From positions 1 through 36,286 of the forward strand of contig JAHJGZ010000048.1 of NCBI GenBank assembly GCA_018823795.1: 36,286 bases of DNA, written 5' to 3'. Positions 17,438-26,939 of this stretch are shown one piece after another. The stretch comes from Candidatus Omnitrophota bacterium (GTDB taxonomy: Bacteria > Omnitrophota > Omnitrophia > JAHJGZ01). The notes beneath the pieces were generated by a model, which was given only the letters and a program-made list of their open reading frames with translations, made no database searches and was not told the origin of the DNA. The position numbers and the translations under genes were made by a program. How positions within the stretch are numbered: position 1 is the first letter of the stretch; every line of letters starts with the position of its first letter.

Positions 17438-18195
17438 TGCTTGCAAAAAGAATTATACCTTGTCTCGACATAAAAGATGGCCGCGTGGTCAAAGGAACCA
17501 ATTTTGTTAATATACGAGATGCGGGTGATCCTATAGAATGTGGTAAGGAATACGACCGGCAGTTTGCTGACGAACTTGTTTTTCTTGATATTACTGCATC
17601 ACATGAAAAAAGGCCTATTACTTTAAAAATGGTTGAACGGGTGGCGCAAGAGATTTTTATCCCGTTTACTGTTGGTGGGGGTATTCGCTCGATTGACGAT
17701 ATCCGTGATACTTTATGTGCTGGTGCGGATAAGGTATCGATAAATACCTGTGCTGTTGAATGTCCAGAACTTATCAATAGCGCGTCGTCACGTTTTGGAA
17801 GTCAGTGTATTGTTATAGCAATTGATGCAAAGAGAAATAAAAAAGGGTCGTGGGATGTGTATACCCATGGCGGAAGGACCAGGAAAGATAAAGATGCGCT
17901 TCTATGGGCACAAGAGGCTGAGAAGCGTGGTGCTGGAGAAATACTTCTCACGAGTATGGATTGTGATGGAACGAAAGACGGCTATGATCTTGAATTGAGC
18001 AGAAAAGTATCTGAATCAGTAAAGATTCCCGTTATTGCATCAGGTGGTGCCGGGAGTCTTGACCATATGTATACGGTATTAAACGAGGGAAAAGCTGATG
18101 CTGTTCTTGCGGCGTCGATTTTTCATTATGGCACCTATACTGTAAATGACGTAAAGCAGTATTTAAAAAAGAAAGGCATAGTCGTACGCTTATAA
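17437..18195 (+). CDS. hisF: Imidazole glycerol phosphate synthase, cyclase subunit
   Basis: 252 aa TIM barrel. '[18 protein letters not shown]' (catalytic Asp11), '[13 protein letters not shown]', 'IAIDAKR' (second catalytic Asp region), '[15 protein letters not shown]' and '[13 protein letters not shown]' are all HisF hallmarks. It partners HisH, accepting ammonia to make IGP and AICAR from PRFAR. Start codon overlaps the stop of the membrane protein gene by one base. Confidence 0.97.
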   Translation: MLAKRIIPCLDIKDGRVVKGTNFVNIRDAGDPIECGKEYDRQFADELVFLDITASHEKRPITLKMVERVAQEIFIPFTVGGGIRSIDDIRDTLCAGADKVSINTCAVECPELINSASSRFGSQCIVIAIDAKRNKKGSWDVYTHGGRTRKDKDALLWAQEAEKRGAGEILLTSMDCDGTKDGYDLELSRKVSESVKIPVIASGGAGSLDHMYTVLNEGKADAVLAASIFHYGTYTVNDVKQYLKKKGIVVRL

Positions 18196-18234
18196 AATTA
18201 TAACTGTTGATATTCTAGAGAAGGAGTTTTAATC

Positions 18235-18612
18235 ATGGTTGAGCTGAAATATGACGCAAAAGGACTTATTCCTGCAATTATACAGGATGAGAAAACAAAT
18301 GAAGTTCTCATGTTGGGGTATATGAATAAAGATTCGATTACTAAAATGATTGGGGAAGGAAAAACCTGCTTTTATTCCCGTTCTCGTCAGAAACTGTGGC
18401 TAAAAGGGGAAACGTCTGGGCACGTTCAACGCATTAAAGAAATATATACAGATTGTGACAATGATACCCTCTTGATTAAGGTTGAACAGGTAGGTGGTGC
18501 ATGTCACGAAGGATATCGAAGTTGTTTTTTTAAAAAAATTGATAAACAAATGAACACAATTGAAATAATAGGTGAAAAAATTTTTAATCCGAAAGACACA
18601 TATAAAAAGTAG
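18235..18612 (+). CDS. hisI: Phosphoribosyl-AMP cyclohydrolase (HisI domain only)
   Basis: 125 aa. '[21 protein letters not shown]', '[21 protein letters not shown]' and '[24 protein letters not shown]' are the PRA-CH domain signature, including the zinc and magnesium site residues. The pyrophosphohydrolase (HisE) domain often fused at the C-terminus is missing and is not elsewhere in the window. AAGGAG lies 9 bases before the ATG. It ends 2 bases before trpE. Confidence 0.96.
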   Translation: MVELKYDAKGLIPAIIQDEKTNEVLMLGYMNKDSITKMIGEGKTCFYSRSRQKLWLKGETSGHVQRIKEIYTDCDNDTLLIKVEQVGGACHEGYRSCFFKKIDKQMNTIEIIGEKIFNPKDTYKK

Positions 18613-18614
18613 CC

Positions 18615-20093
18615 ATGGTACATCCTAATTTTCCAACATTTAAAAAGCTGACGGCAAAAGGGAATTTAATTCCGGTTGTCAAAGAATTGATTCTCGATTG
18701 TGAAACGCCGGTTTCTGTCTTTCAAAAGATTGCACTAAAGGAAAAGAGTGCGTTTTTGCTCGAATCGGTCGAATATGGCGAAAAAATCGGTCGGTATTCG
18801 TTTCTGGGATATGATCCTGATATTATTCTTGAACAGAAAAGAGGTTCTGTTCTCATAAAGGAGCAGGGAAAAAAGATACGGCGAAAAGGAAACAAGGATA
18901 TACTTGCGGTAATGAAGCAAGTTTTACAAAAGTACTGTTATGTTCCTTTACGGGGCCTCCCGGTGTTGTGTGGAGGATTTGTTGGGTTCTTATCGTATGA
19001 GAATGTTGTGATTTTTGAAGATATACAGTTAAAGAAACGTGCCTCTCTGGGATTTCCACTGGCGATATTCTTTTTAACAAAGAAACTCCTCGTGTTTGAT
19101 CATGTGGATAAAAAGGTAAGGATTATTGTTTTGAGTTCTGTTCGCGGGGATATCAAAGGAGCGTATAACAAAGCTTTGAGGGATATTGCACATATTGAAA
19201 GAAAATTATCACATTACGGCAGCATTAAAAAGGTTAAAGGTAAGGATACAAAAAAATTGCAGATTGAATCAAATATGAGTAAATCTGAATTTGAATCTGC
19301 GGTTAAAAAAATAAAACACTATATACGCGAAGGGGATGTGATACAGGTTGTCCTCTCACAGAGACTTTCTTTAGGAACTATTAATAATGATTTCAACGTA
19401 TATCGTGCGCTCAGAACAGTAAACCCTTCACCCTATATGTTTTATTTTAAGCATAATGCCATCTGCCTTATAGGATCATCGCCAGAAGTATTGGTTAAAA
19501 ATGAGGGAGGGCATGCCGAAGTCCGACCAATTGCGGGAACGCGGAAACGAGGCAGGACCGAGGCGGAGGATCTTTGCCTTGCCGAAGATCTTAAGCAAGA
19601 CGAGAAAGAATTAGCAGAACATCTTATGCTTGTTGATTTAGGAAGAAATGATTTAGGGCGTGTGTGTACCTTTAATTCGGTTGCCGTGAAGGATTATGCA
19701 CGTGTGGAAAAGTACTCTCATGTTATGCACTTAGTAAGCGAAGTACATGGATTACTTAAGAAAAAGAAAGATTCGTTTGACCTTGTGCGTGCGACATTTC
19801 CTGCGGGAACGTTAACGGGTGCGCCAAAAATTAGAGCTATGGAGATTATTAATGAACTTGAGTCGTCTGAACGAGGACCGTATGGTGGCTGTTTAGGATA
19901 TTTTTCCGTTTCTGGTGATTGTGATATGTGTATCACTATTAGAACGATAATGATTAAAGATAAAAAGGCCTATCTCCAGGCGGGGGCTGGTATTGTGTAT
20001 GATTCTGTTCCTGCGCGTGAATATCGAGAAACATTAAACAAGGCAAAAGCATTAATTAAAGCGGTTGAAATAGCTGAAGAGGAGCTTGCGTAA
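18615..20093 (+). CDS. trpE: Anthranilate synthase component I
   Basis: 492 aa, chorismate-binding enzyme. The N-terminal domain has 'SAFLLESVEYGEKIGRYSFLG', containing the LLES region that forms the tryptophan feedback site. The C-terminal catalytic domain shows 'VIQVVLSQRL', 'PSPYMFYF', 'PIAGTRKRGRTEAED', 'HLMLVDLGRNDLG' and 'TFPAGTLTGAPKIRAMEII'. It makes anthranilate from chorismate with TrpG. The length and N-terminal LLES favour TrpE over PabB. It follows hisI by 2 bases, so histidine and tryptophan genes probably share a transcript. Confidence 0.95.
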   Translation: MVHPNFPTFKKLTAKGNLIPVVKELILDCETPVSVFQKIALKEKSAFLLESVEYGEKIGRYSFLGYDPDIILEQKRGSVLIKEQGKKIRRKGNKDILAVMKQVLQKYCYVPLRGLPVLCGGFVGFLSYENVVIFEDIQLKKRASLGFPLAIFFLTKKLLVFDHVDKKVRIIVLSSVRGDIKGAYNKALRDIAHIERKLSHYGSIKKVKGKDTKKLQIESNMSKSEFESAVKKIKHYIREGDVIQVVLSQRLSLGTINNDFNVYRALRTVNPSPYMFYFKHNAICLIGSSPEVLVKNEGGHAEVRPIAGTRKRGRTEAEDLCLAEDLKQDEKELAEHLMLVDLGRNDLGRVCTFNSVAVKDYARVEKYSHVMHLVSEVHGLLKKKKDSFDLVRATFPAGTLTGAPKIRAMEIINELESSERGPYGGCLGYFSVSGDCDMCITIRTIMIKDKKAYLQAGAGIVYDSVPAREYRETLNKAKALIKAVEIAEEELA

Positions 20094-20097
20094 ACAT

Positions 20098-20661
20098 ATG
20101 ATAGTCGTCATTGATAATTATGATTCTTTTACGTATAATCTTGTTCAATATTTAGGAGAATTAGGTGCTCGATTAGAAGTGTTTCGTAATGATAAGATTA
20201 CTATTAAGGGTATTGAAAAATTAAAGCCTTCAAAAATCGTCATTTCTCCCGGTCCCTGTACGCCGCGTGAAGCGGGGATTTCAAATAATGTTGTGAAACA
20301 TTTTTCCGGGAAGATTCCCCTCTTGGGCGTATGTCTCGGACATCAGTGTATCGGGTATGTATTTGGCGGAAACATTGTCCGTGCTAAGAAAATCATGCAT
20401 GGAAAAGTCTCAAAAATTTATTATCGAAAGGATCCTTTATTTAAAGGGCTTTCGAATCCCTTTATCGCTACACGATACCATTCTTTAGTCATCAAACGTG
20501 AGACCCTTCCTTCTGCATTAAAAATAATAGCGTCTACTGATGATGAAGAAATTATGGCCATAAAGCACAAAAAACACCCTACCTGGGGGGTTCAATTCCA
20601 CCCAGAATCAATCTTAACTACCTGTGGGAAAAAGCTTTTAAAGAATTTCCTTTCTGTCTAA
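20098..20661 (+). CDS. trpG: Anthranilate synthase component II (glutamine amidotransferase)
   Basis: Start set at 20098, four bases after the trpE stop, because 'MIVVIDNYDSFTYNLVQYL' is the canonical family N-terminus; the track's TTG at 20086 sits inside trpE. 187 aa with nucleophile 'GVCLGHQCIGYVFGG' and the His/Glu pair 'GVQFHPESI'. It supplies ammonia to TrpE. It may also serve 4-amino-4-deoxychorismate synthase (amphibolic TrpG/PabA), which the sequence cannot decide. Confidence 0.95.
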   Translation: MIVVIDNYDSFTYNLVQYLGELGARLEVFRNDKITIKGIEKLKPSKIVISPGPCTPREAGISNNVVKHFSGKIPLLGVCLGHQCIGYVFGGNIVRAKKIMHGKVSKIYYRKDPLFKGLSNPFIATRYHSLVIKRETLPSALKIIASTDDEEIMAIKHKKHPTWGVQFHPESILTTCGKKLLKNFLSV

Positions 20662-20679
20662 AATTACCATAATCAAATT

Positions 20680-20708
20680 TTTACTTGCGGTATAGAGCAT
20701 TTTATATT
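20680..20708 (+). promoter_or_regulatory. Probable internal promoter upstream of trpD
   Basis: TTTACT, a 17-base spacer, then TATATT, located in the only sizeable gap (100 bases) of the trp run and leaving a leader of about 45-50 bases before trpD. There is no leader peptide with Trp codons and no terminator hairpin, so classical attenuation is not visible. Confidence 0.4.
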
Positions 20709-20761
20709 ACAATTTCACTCTTAAATGTATCCAAATGACACAGTTGTAAGCGGGGAAACAA

Positions 20762-21883
20762 ATGAATATTGAAGAACACATAAAGAAGGAAATTTTTAAT
20801 ACATTTAATATTTATTTAGATAACGCAAAAAGCACAATAACAGATGTTATTAAGAAACTTCAGGGTAAACGAGATTTAAGCGAAAATGATGTAATTATTG
20901 CTATGAGTTCATTAATGAGCTTAGAGATATCTCAGGATGATATTGCAGCTTATTTAACAGCATTACATGAAAAAGGGGAAACAATAGAAGAAATTGCCAC
21001 CTCAGCACGTGTTATGCGCATATTTGCTTCTAAAGTATATACTCGTGAGAATAAAAAAGAATTTGAGCAACTCGATCTGCTTGATTGTTGTGGGACCGGT
21101 GGCGGAATAAACGTATTTAATATATCCACCGCGGTTGCATTGATTGTCGCGGCAGGAGGGGTATCAGTTGCAAAACACGGCAACAGGGCGATAACGTCAC
21201 GATCAGGAAGTGCTGATGTGTTAGAAGCGCTTGGTGTAAAGATAGATATACCACAATCGAAAGTTGGGGAGTGTATATTAAAAGTTGGCATAGGCTTTTT
21301 ATTTGCACCACTTTTTCATAAAGCGACAAAAAATGTTCAACAGGTGCGTCGTACGTTGCTACATAAAACTATTTTTAATATTTTGGGTCCGCTTACGAAT
21401 CCAACAGAACCTTCCTATCAAGTAATCGGTGTTTATCATGCTGATTTAACAGAGCGCTTTGCACACGTTCTTAAGTTGCTGGGCTTGAAAAGAGCATGCG
21501 TCGTTCACGGCTTCACGCCGTGTGGCGGTGGGATGGATGAAATTTCAACTCTTGGTCAGACAAAGGTGAGTGAGCTCATGCAAAATGGTGATATAAAAAA
21601 TTATTTCTTTCGTCCTCAAGAAATAGGAATACCAGATACAACAAGAGAGACTTTGCAAGGTGGAGACGCACACGATAACGCATCTTTAATCAGGAATATT
21701 TTATCAGGCGATGCTAAAGGCGCACAGGAGGAAATCGTTGTGTTGAATACAGCATTTGCGTTTATGGTATGTGGGCGGGTTAAACATATTAAAGATGGCA
21801 TAAAACTTTCGAGGGACTTAATTGCCAATGGTGCATGTAGAGATACGTTGGAAAAACTGATAACTTTCACCAATAATGGATAA
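20762..21883 (+). CDS. trpD: Anthranilate phosphoribosyltransferase
   Basis: 373 aa, a little longer than the usual 335-345 because of about 25 extra N-terminal residues before the typical helical start. 'DCCGTGGGINVFNISTAVALI' is the PRPP/glycine-rich loop, followed by 'VSVAKHGNRAITSRSGSADVLEALG', 'FLFAPLFHKA' and 'RTIFNILGPLTNP'-like 'KTIFNILGPLTNP'. It transfers the phosphoribosyl group from PRPP to anthranilate. Last bases are 6 before trpC. Confidence 0.95.
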   Translation: MNIEEHIKKEIFNTFNIYLDNAKSTITDVIKKLQGKRDLSENDVIIAMSSLMSLEISQDDIAAYLTALHEKGETIEEIATSARVMRIFASKVYTRENKKEFEQLDLLDCCGTGGGINVFNISTAVALIVAAGGVSVAKHGNRAITSRSGSADVLEALGVKIDIPQSKVGECILKVGIGFLFAPLFHKATKNVQQVRRTLLHKTIFNILGPLTNPTEPSYQVIGVYHADLTERFAHVLKLLGLKRACVVHGFTPCGGGMDEISTLGQTKVSELMQNGDIKNYFFRPQEIGIPDTTRETLQGGDAHDNASLIRNILSGDAKGAQEEIVVLNTAFAFMVCGRVKHIKDGIKLSRDLIANGACRDTLEKLITFTNNG

Positions 21884-21889
21884 CAAACA

Positions 21890-22678
21890 ATGATACTTGA
21901 TAAAATAATTGTTCATAAGAAAAAAGAACTTGAAGAGAAAAAAGTGCGGTATCCTCTTTCTAAAATTATGAACGATTTGGAGACCGTAAAGGATCGGCGT
22001 CGGTTGTTTAAAAAGGCCTTAACATCACGTCAGGGTATAAATATTATCGCTGAGATCAAGAAGGCTTCTCCGTCAAAGGGGGTCATTCGTGAAGATTTTG
22101 ATCCGATGCGTTTGGCGCAATTATATGAATTTTCAGAAGCATGTGCATTGTCAGTTTTAACTGAAACTCACTTTTTTAAAGGAAGACTAAAATTTTTGCG
22201 AACGGTACGGCAGGTTACTGCACGACCAATTTTACGCAAAGATTTTATAATTGATAGCTATCAATTATACGAAACAGCCCTTATGGCAGCTGATGCAGTA
22301 TTACTTATCTCTTCTCTATTAACCACCGACGAAATTCAAGAATATATACAAATTTTGAAACAATACGAAATCGATGCGCTCGTAGAAGTGCATACTGAAA
22401 ATGACTTGAAGAAGGCTATAGATGGAGGCGCAGAAATCATTGGTATTAATAACCGAAACCTGTATACATTTGATGTTGACATTGAAGTGACACAACGGCT
22501 TATTCGGCGTGTTCCCAAAGGGATGACCATTGTTTCGGAAAGCGGCATAAAAACATATGAAGATATACAAAGTTTGCGCAGCGTCGGCGTACATGCGTTT
22601 TTAATTGGGGAAGTATTATTAAAGTCACCGGACATTATTAATACAATGCATAAACTTCGAGGAGTGCCAACGATATGA
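21890..22678 (+). CDS. trpC: Indole-3-glycerol phosphate synthase
   Basis: 262 aa TIM barrel. 'IIAEIKKASPSKGVIREDFDP' is the IGPS signature with the catalytic Lys; 'ALSVLTETHFFKGRL', 'PILRKDFIID', 'IIGINNRNLYTF' and 'VSESGIKTYEDI' follow. It converts CdRP to indole-3-glycerol phosphate. The stop overlaps the trpF start as ATGA. It is a separate gene, not the TrpC-TrpF fusion of enteric bacteria. Confidence 0.96.
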   Translation: MILDKIIVHKKKELEEKKVRYPLSKIMNDLETVKDRRRLFKKALTSRQGINIIAEIKKASPSKGVIREDFDPMRLAQLYEFSEACALSVLTETHFFKGRLKFLRTVRQVTARPILRKDFIIDSYQLYETALMAADAVLLISSLLTTDEIQEYIQILKQYEIDALVEVHTENDLKKAIDGGAEIIGINNRNLYTFDVDIEVTQRLIRRVPKGMTIVSESGIKTYEDIQSLRSVGVHAFLIGEVLLKSPDIINTMHKLRGVPTI

Positions 22679-23313
22679 CAAAGGTGAAAATATGTGGTAT
22701 TACTAATGCAGATGATGCGCAATTTGCGATTTCATGTGGTGCTGATTACGTGGGGCTTATTTTTGCACCGAGCAAACGTCGCATTATCAAGGAAACGGCT
22801 ATGCGCATTTTGAAGAAAACTAAAAATTTTAATACATATGTAGGCGTTTTTTTAAATGGACGGAAAAAGGAGATCGAGGAAATTTGCTCAAGTGTTGGCA
22901 TTCGAATTGTTCAGTTTCATGGTGAAGAAACGCCGGCATTTTGCAATTATTTTATTAATCGTGGGTATGACGTCATTAAAGCTTTTAGAATCAAGAACAT
23001 CGATTCATTTGATGCGGTTCGGCAATATGAAAAGGTCACAAAATTTCTCTTTGATACATTTTCTATTGAAGAACATGGAGGAACTGGCAAAGTCTTTGAT
23101 TGGTCTTTAGTAAAGAAAATTGATTTTTTAAAAGATAGAGATGTATTTATCAGTGGAGGAATTAGTGCAGATAATGCTTTTGAAGTAATTCGAGCACTGA
23201 ATCCTTATGCCATTGATGCATCGAGCCAGTTAGAAATAAAGCCGGGGGTTAAGGATAAGGGGAAAGTAAAGCAACTAATTGAAGCGGTCCATGGAGTTAA
23301 AGATGATAACTAA
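22675..23313 (+). CDS. trpF: Phosphoribosylanthranilate isomerase
   Basis: 212 aa TIM barrel. 'KVKICGITNADDAQFAISCGA' holds the catalytic Cys, followed by 'DYVGLIFAPSKRRI', 'VQFHGEETPAFC', 'LFDTFSIEEHGGTGKVFDW' with the catalytic Asp, and 'FISGGISADNAFEVI'. It isomerises PRA to CdRP. It is the last biosynthetic gene in the window; trpB and trpA do not follow, and its 3' end overlaps the sensor kinase gene by 11 bases. Confidence 0.96.
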   Translation: MTKVKICGITNADDAQFAISCGADYVGLIFAPSKRRIIKETAMRILKKTKNFNTYVGVFLNGRKKEIEEICSSVGIRIVQFHGEETPAFCNYFINRGYDVIKAFRIKNIDSFDAVRQYEKVTKFLFDTFSIEEHGGTGKVFDWSLVKKIDFLKDRDVFISGGISADNAFEVIRALNPYAIDASSQLEIKPGVKDKGKVKQLIEAVHGVKDDN

Positions 23314-24499
23314 ACATGACGGATTCTTGGATAAATTTTTAAAGCGACTTGATAAGATAGATAGAACAAGCCTTGAAAATTATGTCCGAAAAATTTCCAA
23401 TGAAAAAGACTTTGCCTATACAATTTTAAATGAATGTCCTGAGGGCATTCTTATTATCAATACACAGGGGATCGTAACCTTTAGCAATAATGCCGCACAA
23501 GATATTTTAGTTCGTTCCCAAGCAGAAGTTATGCCCTCTCTGCAGACTGTTTTTGAAGACAAAGTGTTGTACGATTTTATACGGAAACATTTTGAACAAT
23601 CGCAACGTGTGGTGCATAAACGCATGGAAGTACTGAAACCAAAACAGATGTGTTTAAGAATAAGCCTTATCCCCTTATATGACCATAAAGGACGGGGTAG
23701 TATCGGACCGGATATGATCGCATATATTGTTATCATACATGATCTTTGCATAGAGGATGAACTTGCATTGTCTCAGCAACAAGATACTATCGAATCGATT
23801 ACAAAACTTGCAGCAGGCATTGCTCATGAAATTGGCAACCCCCTTAATACGATTAATATTTATTTGCAATTAATTAACCAAAGTATCAAGAGTGGTAAAA
23901 TAGACGATATCTCTCAGTGGATTAAGATCGTTTCTAGTGAGACCAAGCGACTGGATAAGATAGTAAAAAATTTTCTTAATATGACACGGAGCAAAATAGG
24001 GTTCTTTAAAGAGGGAAATATCAATAAGTGTATTGAGAACGCAACTCATTTTTTAATGCCGGAAATAAAACATAGGAACATAACGATTGATATGAAGCTG
24101 GATACGCAGATCCCGATTTTTTTTATTAATGCCGAGAAACTATATGAAGCATTTTTAAATATTATTAAAAATTCGATTGAAGCTATGCCCGACGGAGGAG
24201 TGCTTGAAATCAAATCAACGCTCAAAGGAAATCTTGTGTCGATCATATGTAAAGATACCGGAGTGGGTATTGACGAGGAGGATCTCCCTCATATATTTGA
24301 TGCATATTATACCAGCAAGGAAGAAGGCTCGGGGCTCGGATTGATGAATGTGTATAATATTGTAAAGACCCATCGTGGTCGCGTTCATGTAGAATCAAAG
24401 CCGGGACACGGTACTGTTGTTATGGTGATGATTCCTTTGAGGAGGGAGAAATTACAACTGACTCATGCTGCTAGTTTTAAACAAAGTAACAGTAGCTAA
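23303..24499 (+). CDS. PAS-domain sensor histidine kinase (NtrB-like)
   Basis: Start placed at 23303 because GGAG lies 7 bases before it; the track's TTG at 23279 has no such site. 398 aa, with no membrane segment, so cytoplasmic. A PAS domain spans about residues 40-155 ('ECPEGILIINTQGIVTFSNNA'). The HisKA helix has the phospho-acceptor His175 in 'AAGIAHEIGNPLNTI'. The HATPase domain has N box 'NIIKNSIEAMPDGG', G1 'DTGVGIDEEDLPHIF' and G2 'EGSGLGL'. It autophosphorylates and should pass phosphate to the adjacent NtrC-like regulator. Its start overlaps trpF, which couples it to the trp genes. Confidence 0.92.
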   Translation: MITKHDGFLDKFLKRLDKIDRTSLENYVRKISNEKDFAYTILNECPEGILIINTQGIVTFSNNAAQDILVRSQAEVMPSLQTVFEDKVLYDFIRKHFEQSQRVVHKRMEVLKPKQMCLRISLIPLYDHKGRGSIGPDMIAYIVIIHDLCIEDELALSQQQDTIESITKLAAGIAHEIGNPLNTINIYLQLINQSIKSGKIDDISQWIKIVSSETKRLDKIVKNFLNMTRSKIGFFKEGNINKCIENATHFLMPEIKHRNITIDMKLDTQIPIFFINAEKLYEAFLNIIKNSIEAMPDGGVLEIKSTLKGNLVSIICKDTGVGIDEEDLPHIFDAYYTSKEEGSGLGLMNVYNIVKTHRGRVHVESKPGHGTVVMVMIPLRREKLQLTHAASFKQSNSS

Positions 24500-24513
24500 T
24501 AAGGAGTACGCGT

Positions 24514-25881
24514 ATGGTAGGAGACTCAACCTTATTGATCGTAGACGATGAACGAAATACAAGAGAAGGTTTAAAAAGTTTACTTGAGGCTCATGACTAT
24601 GAGGTGGATACCGCAACTGATGGTTATCGTGCTTTGGAAATAGTCAAGCGTGATATGCCTGATATTGTACTCACCGATTTACGAATGCCTGAAATGGATG
24701 GGTTAACACTTCTTGAAAAGATAAAGAAATTAAGTCCTGAGACATTAGTGATTGTATTTACTGCGTATGGAACGGTAGAAAATGCGGTAAAAGCAATTCA
24801 GAGTGGTGCATTTCATTATATAACAAAACCGGTAAACACCTATGAATTGCTTGAAACTTTAAAAAAAGCGGTAAGTAAAAAAAAACTTGAGCAGGAAAAT
24901 AAGGAACTAAAGTTACAGCTCAAAGAAAAATATGAGTTTGATGAAATTATCTATGAGTCAAAGGAGATGTCAGAGATAATTGATGCTATCAAGCAGGTAG
25001 CACCAACGAATACTTCTGTATTAATTGAAGGGGAAAGCGGTACGGGAAAAGAATTAGTCGCTCGCATGATTCATTCCTTGAGCTTACGGAAAAATGAAAG
25101 ATTTGTACCGGTTCACTGTGCCTCTCTCACTGACACCTTATTGGCAAGTGAATTGTTTGGTCATGAACGAGGTGCTTTTACCGGAGCAGTCCAACGGAAT
25201 TTAGGACGTTTTGAGCAAGCCCACAAAGGAACGATGTTCCTCGATGAGATATCCGAAATCAAAGGAGAGATGCAGGTGAAGCTATTGCGTGTCCTGCAAG
25301 AAGGAGAATTCGAACGCGTTGGTGGTATGAAGACAATAAGGGTTGATGTGCGGATTGTCTCGGCGACAAACAAAATTCTTACTGATGAAATAAGGCTGCA
25401 AAAGTTTAGAGAGGATTTATATTATCGTTTAAACGTGGTATCTATAAAAATACCACCTTTACGTGAACGAAGGGATGACATTAGACCACTTATTAATTAT
25501 TACTTAAGGCATTATTGTCATGTTAATCATAAGCAAATACATACTATTGGACCAAAGGCAATGGAAGCAATGATCCACTATCATTGGCCTGGTAATGTGA
25601 GGGAATTAAAAAATATTATAGAAAGAATGGTCGTGTTATCGAAAACAGATACGCTGACATTCTTAAATATTCCAGCTGATATCAGCGAATCGATTGCGCC
25701 CGTTGCTTCGGTAAGAACTCAGACAGATAAAATGATAAGCAATGTTAATATCCGTGAAATGGAAAGACAGCTTATTGTGTCTGCACTTTACGAATTGAAC
25801 GGCAACAAATCGCATGTTGCAAAAAAGTTGGGTATTTCACGAAGAACTCTTTATAGGAAATTGGCAGAATATGGGATTTGA
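24514..25881 (+). CDS. NtrC-family sigma-54-dependent response regulator
   Basis: 455 aa with the classical three-domain layout. The receiver domain has D11/D12, the phospho-acceptor D55 ('VLTDLRMPEMDG') and 'ITKPV'. The AAA+ sigma-54 interaction domain has Walker A 'GESGTGKE', the sigma-54-contacting loop 'GAFTGA', Walker B-type 'GTMFLDEISEI' and 'HWPGNVRELKNIIERMV'. The C-terminal Fis-type HTH is 'NKSHVAKKLGISRRTLYRKL'. It activates RNA polymerase-sigma-54 promoters when phosphorylated, presumably by the kinase encoded 14 bases upstream. No clear -24/-12 promoter was seen in the window, so its targets are elsewhere or unrecognised. Confidence 0.95.
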   Translation: MVGDSTLLIVDDERNTREGLKSLLEAHDYEVDTATDGYRALEIVKRDMPDIVLTDLRMPEMDGLTLLEKIKKLSPETLVIVFTAYGTVENAVKAIQSGAFHYITKPVNTYELLETLKKAVSKKKLEQENKELKLQLKEKYEFDEIIYESKEMSEIIDAIKQVAPTNTSVLIEGESGTGKELVARMIHSLSLRKNERFVPVHCASLTDTLLASELFGHERGAFTGAVQRNLGRFEQAHKGTMFLDEISEIKGEMQVKLLRVLQEGEFERVGGMKTIRVDVRIVSATNKILTDEIRLQKFREDLYYRLNVVSIKIPPLRERRDDIRPLINYYLRHYCHVNHKQIHTIGPKAMEAMIHYHWPGNVRELKNIIERMVVLSKTDTLTFLNIPADISESIAPVASVRTQTDKMISNVNIREMERQLIVSALYELNGNKSHVAKKLGISRRTLYRKLAEYGI

Positions 25882-25887
25882 TACATA

Positions 25888-26832
25888 TTACAGATTGAAG
25901 ACGGTAACCATGTTGCGTCCGCTATTTTTAGAATGATACAGAGCTTCATCTGCTCTTTTGACAATCTGTTCCATGCTCGTATTCTCTTGATGGTGATAGA
26001 AAGTAAACCCGATGCTTATCGTGCGTTTTATCGGGATGTGTTTTCCTTCCTTGGCGATATAAATCAGTGTTGTACCTTCAATACGCTTTCGCACACGTTC
26101 ATAAATTTTATTTGCTATTGTTGCGTTGTCTATTACGGTAAGAATACAAAATTCTTCACCGCCCCAACGTCCGAGAATATCTTCATTTCGTAGACACGAT
26201 GGTATTAACGAGACGATTTCCTTTAATACAAAATCGCCACAGTCATGGCCATATTGATCGTTAATTTCTTTAAAGTGGTCAATATCAAGAATAGCAACAG
26301 CCAATCCTTTTGCTGGATTTAATTCTTTAATACTTTTCTTAAGAAGTTCTTCGGTGTGTCTACGGTTAAAAATATTACTTAACAGAGAATCATAAATCGA
26401 GTCCATTTCTATTTTGAATTTTGAATCAGAGATGCCTACCTTTTCTTGATTAATATCTTTAATGTACACGCTTAACGCGTCAATGGTATTTAAAATCCCG
26501 CTAAATACATGTGAAATTCCACGCGTATTTGTTTTAGGCTCGATATAGTAGGATGAAAGTTTGAATAAGGGGACGATATGGGTAATTTTATTATTGATCA
26601 TATCAATACCACGCAAAAGAAAATAAAGAAGAAAAAAGGAAAAAAGTGTACTCAGAATAAAAGCCGCCAAAGGAAACATACTCTGGGTGGTAATGAGTTG
26701 TGCGTTTTCTTTTAATTCACTACTCCACAATCCAAACAGACAAACAACGGTAAGAGGTGGCAGGAGGAAGGCTAGTGAAAGTAAACGAAAATGGCTGGTT
26801 GCCTTTATGATTTTTTTATCTTTCTGTTTCAT
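25888..26832 (-). CDS. Membrane-bound diguanylate cyclase (GGDEF)
   Basis: 314 aa, and the only confident minus-strand gene. Two membrane helices lie at about residues 17-37 and 52-74, then a linker of about 80 residues, then a GGDEF domain from about 145. The active site is 'RWGGEEFCIL' (GGEEF at 224-228), and an RxxD inhibitory site lies upstream (RNED, 215-218), so product feedback inhibition is expected. 'DIDHFKEINDQYGHDCGD' is the typical metal and GTP site. It should synthesise cyclic di-GMP at the inner membrane. It converges on the NtrC-like gene with a gap of only 6 bases, which leaves no room for a separate terminator. Confidence 0.93.
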   Translation of the reverse strand: MKQKDKKIIKATSHFRLLSLAFLLPPLTVVCLFGLWSSELKENAQLITTQSMFPLAAFILSTLFSFFLLYFLLRGIDMINNKITHIVPLFKLSSYYIEPKTNTRGISHVFSGILNTIDALSVYIKDINQEKVGISDSKFKIEMDSIYDSLLSNIFNRRHTEELLKKSIKELNPAKGLAVAILDIDHFKEINDQYGHDCGDFVLKEIVSLIPSCLRNEDILGRWGGEEFCILTVIDNATIANKIYERVRKRIEGTTLIYIAKEGKHIPIKRTISIGFTFYHHQENTSMEQIVKRADEALYHSKNSGRNMVTVFNL

Positions 26833-26939
26833 ATTCGTATACCGGAGTTTGAACTGTTACTCTATATAATACGGCAAAATAGGACATTTTCTGAAATCTT
26901 TTTTAATTTCGTTTTCGATCAGATTAATCGTATCGGAGA

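Noticed and set aside
20661-20761. Trp attenuator or T-box before trpD
   Set aside because: No leader peptide with Trp codons, no terminator hairpin and no T-box sequence in the 100 bases.
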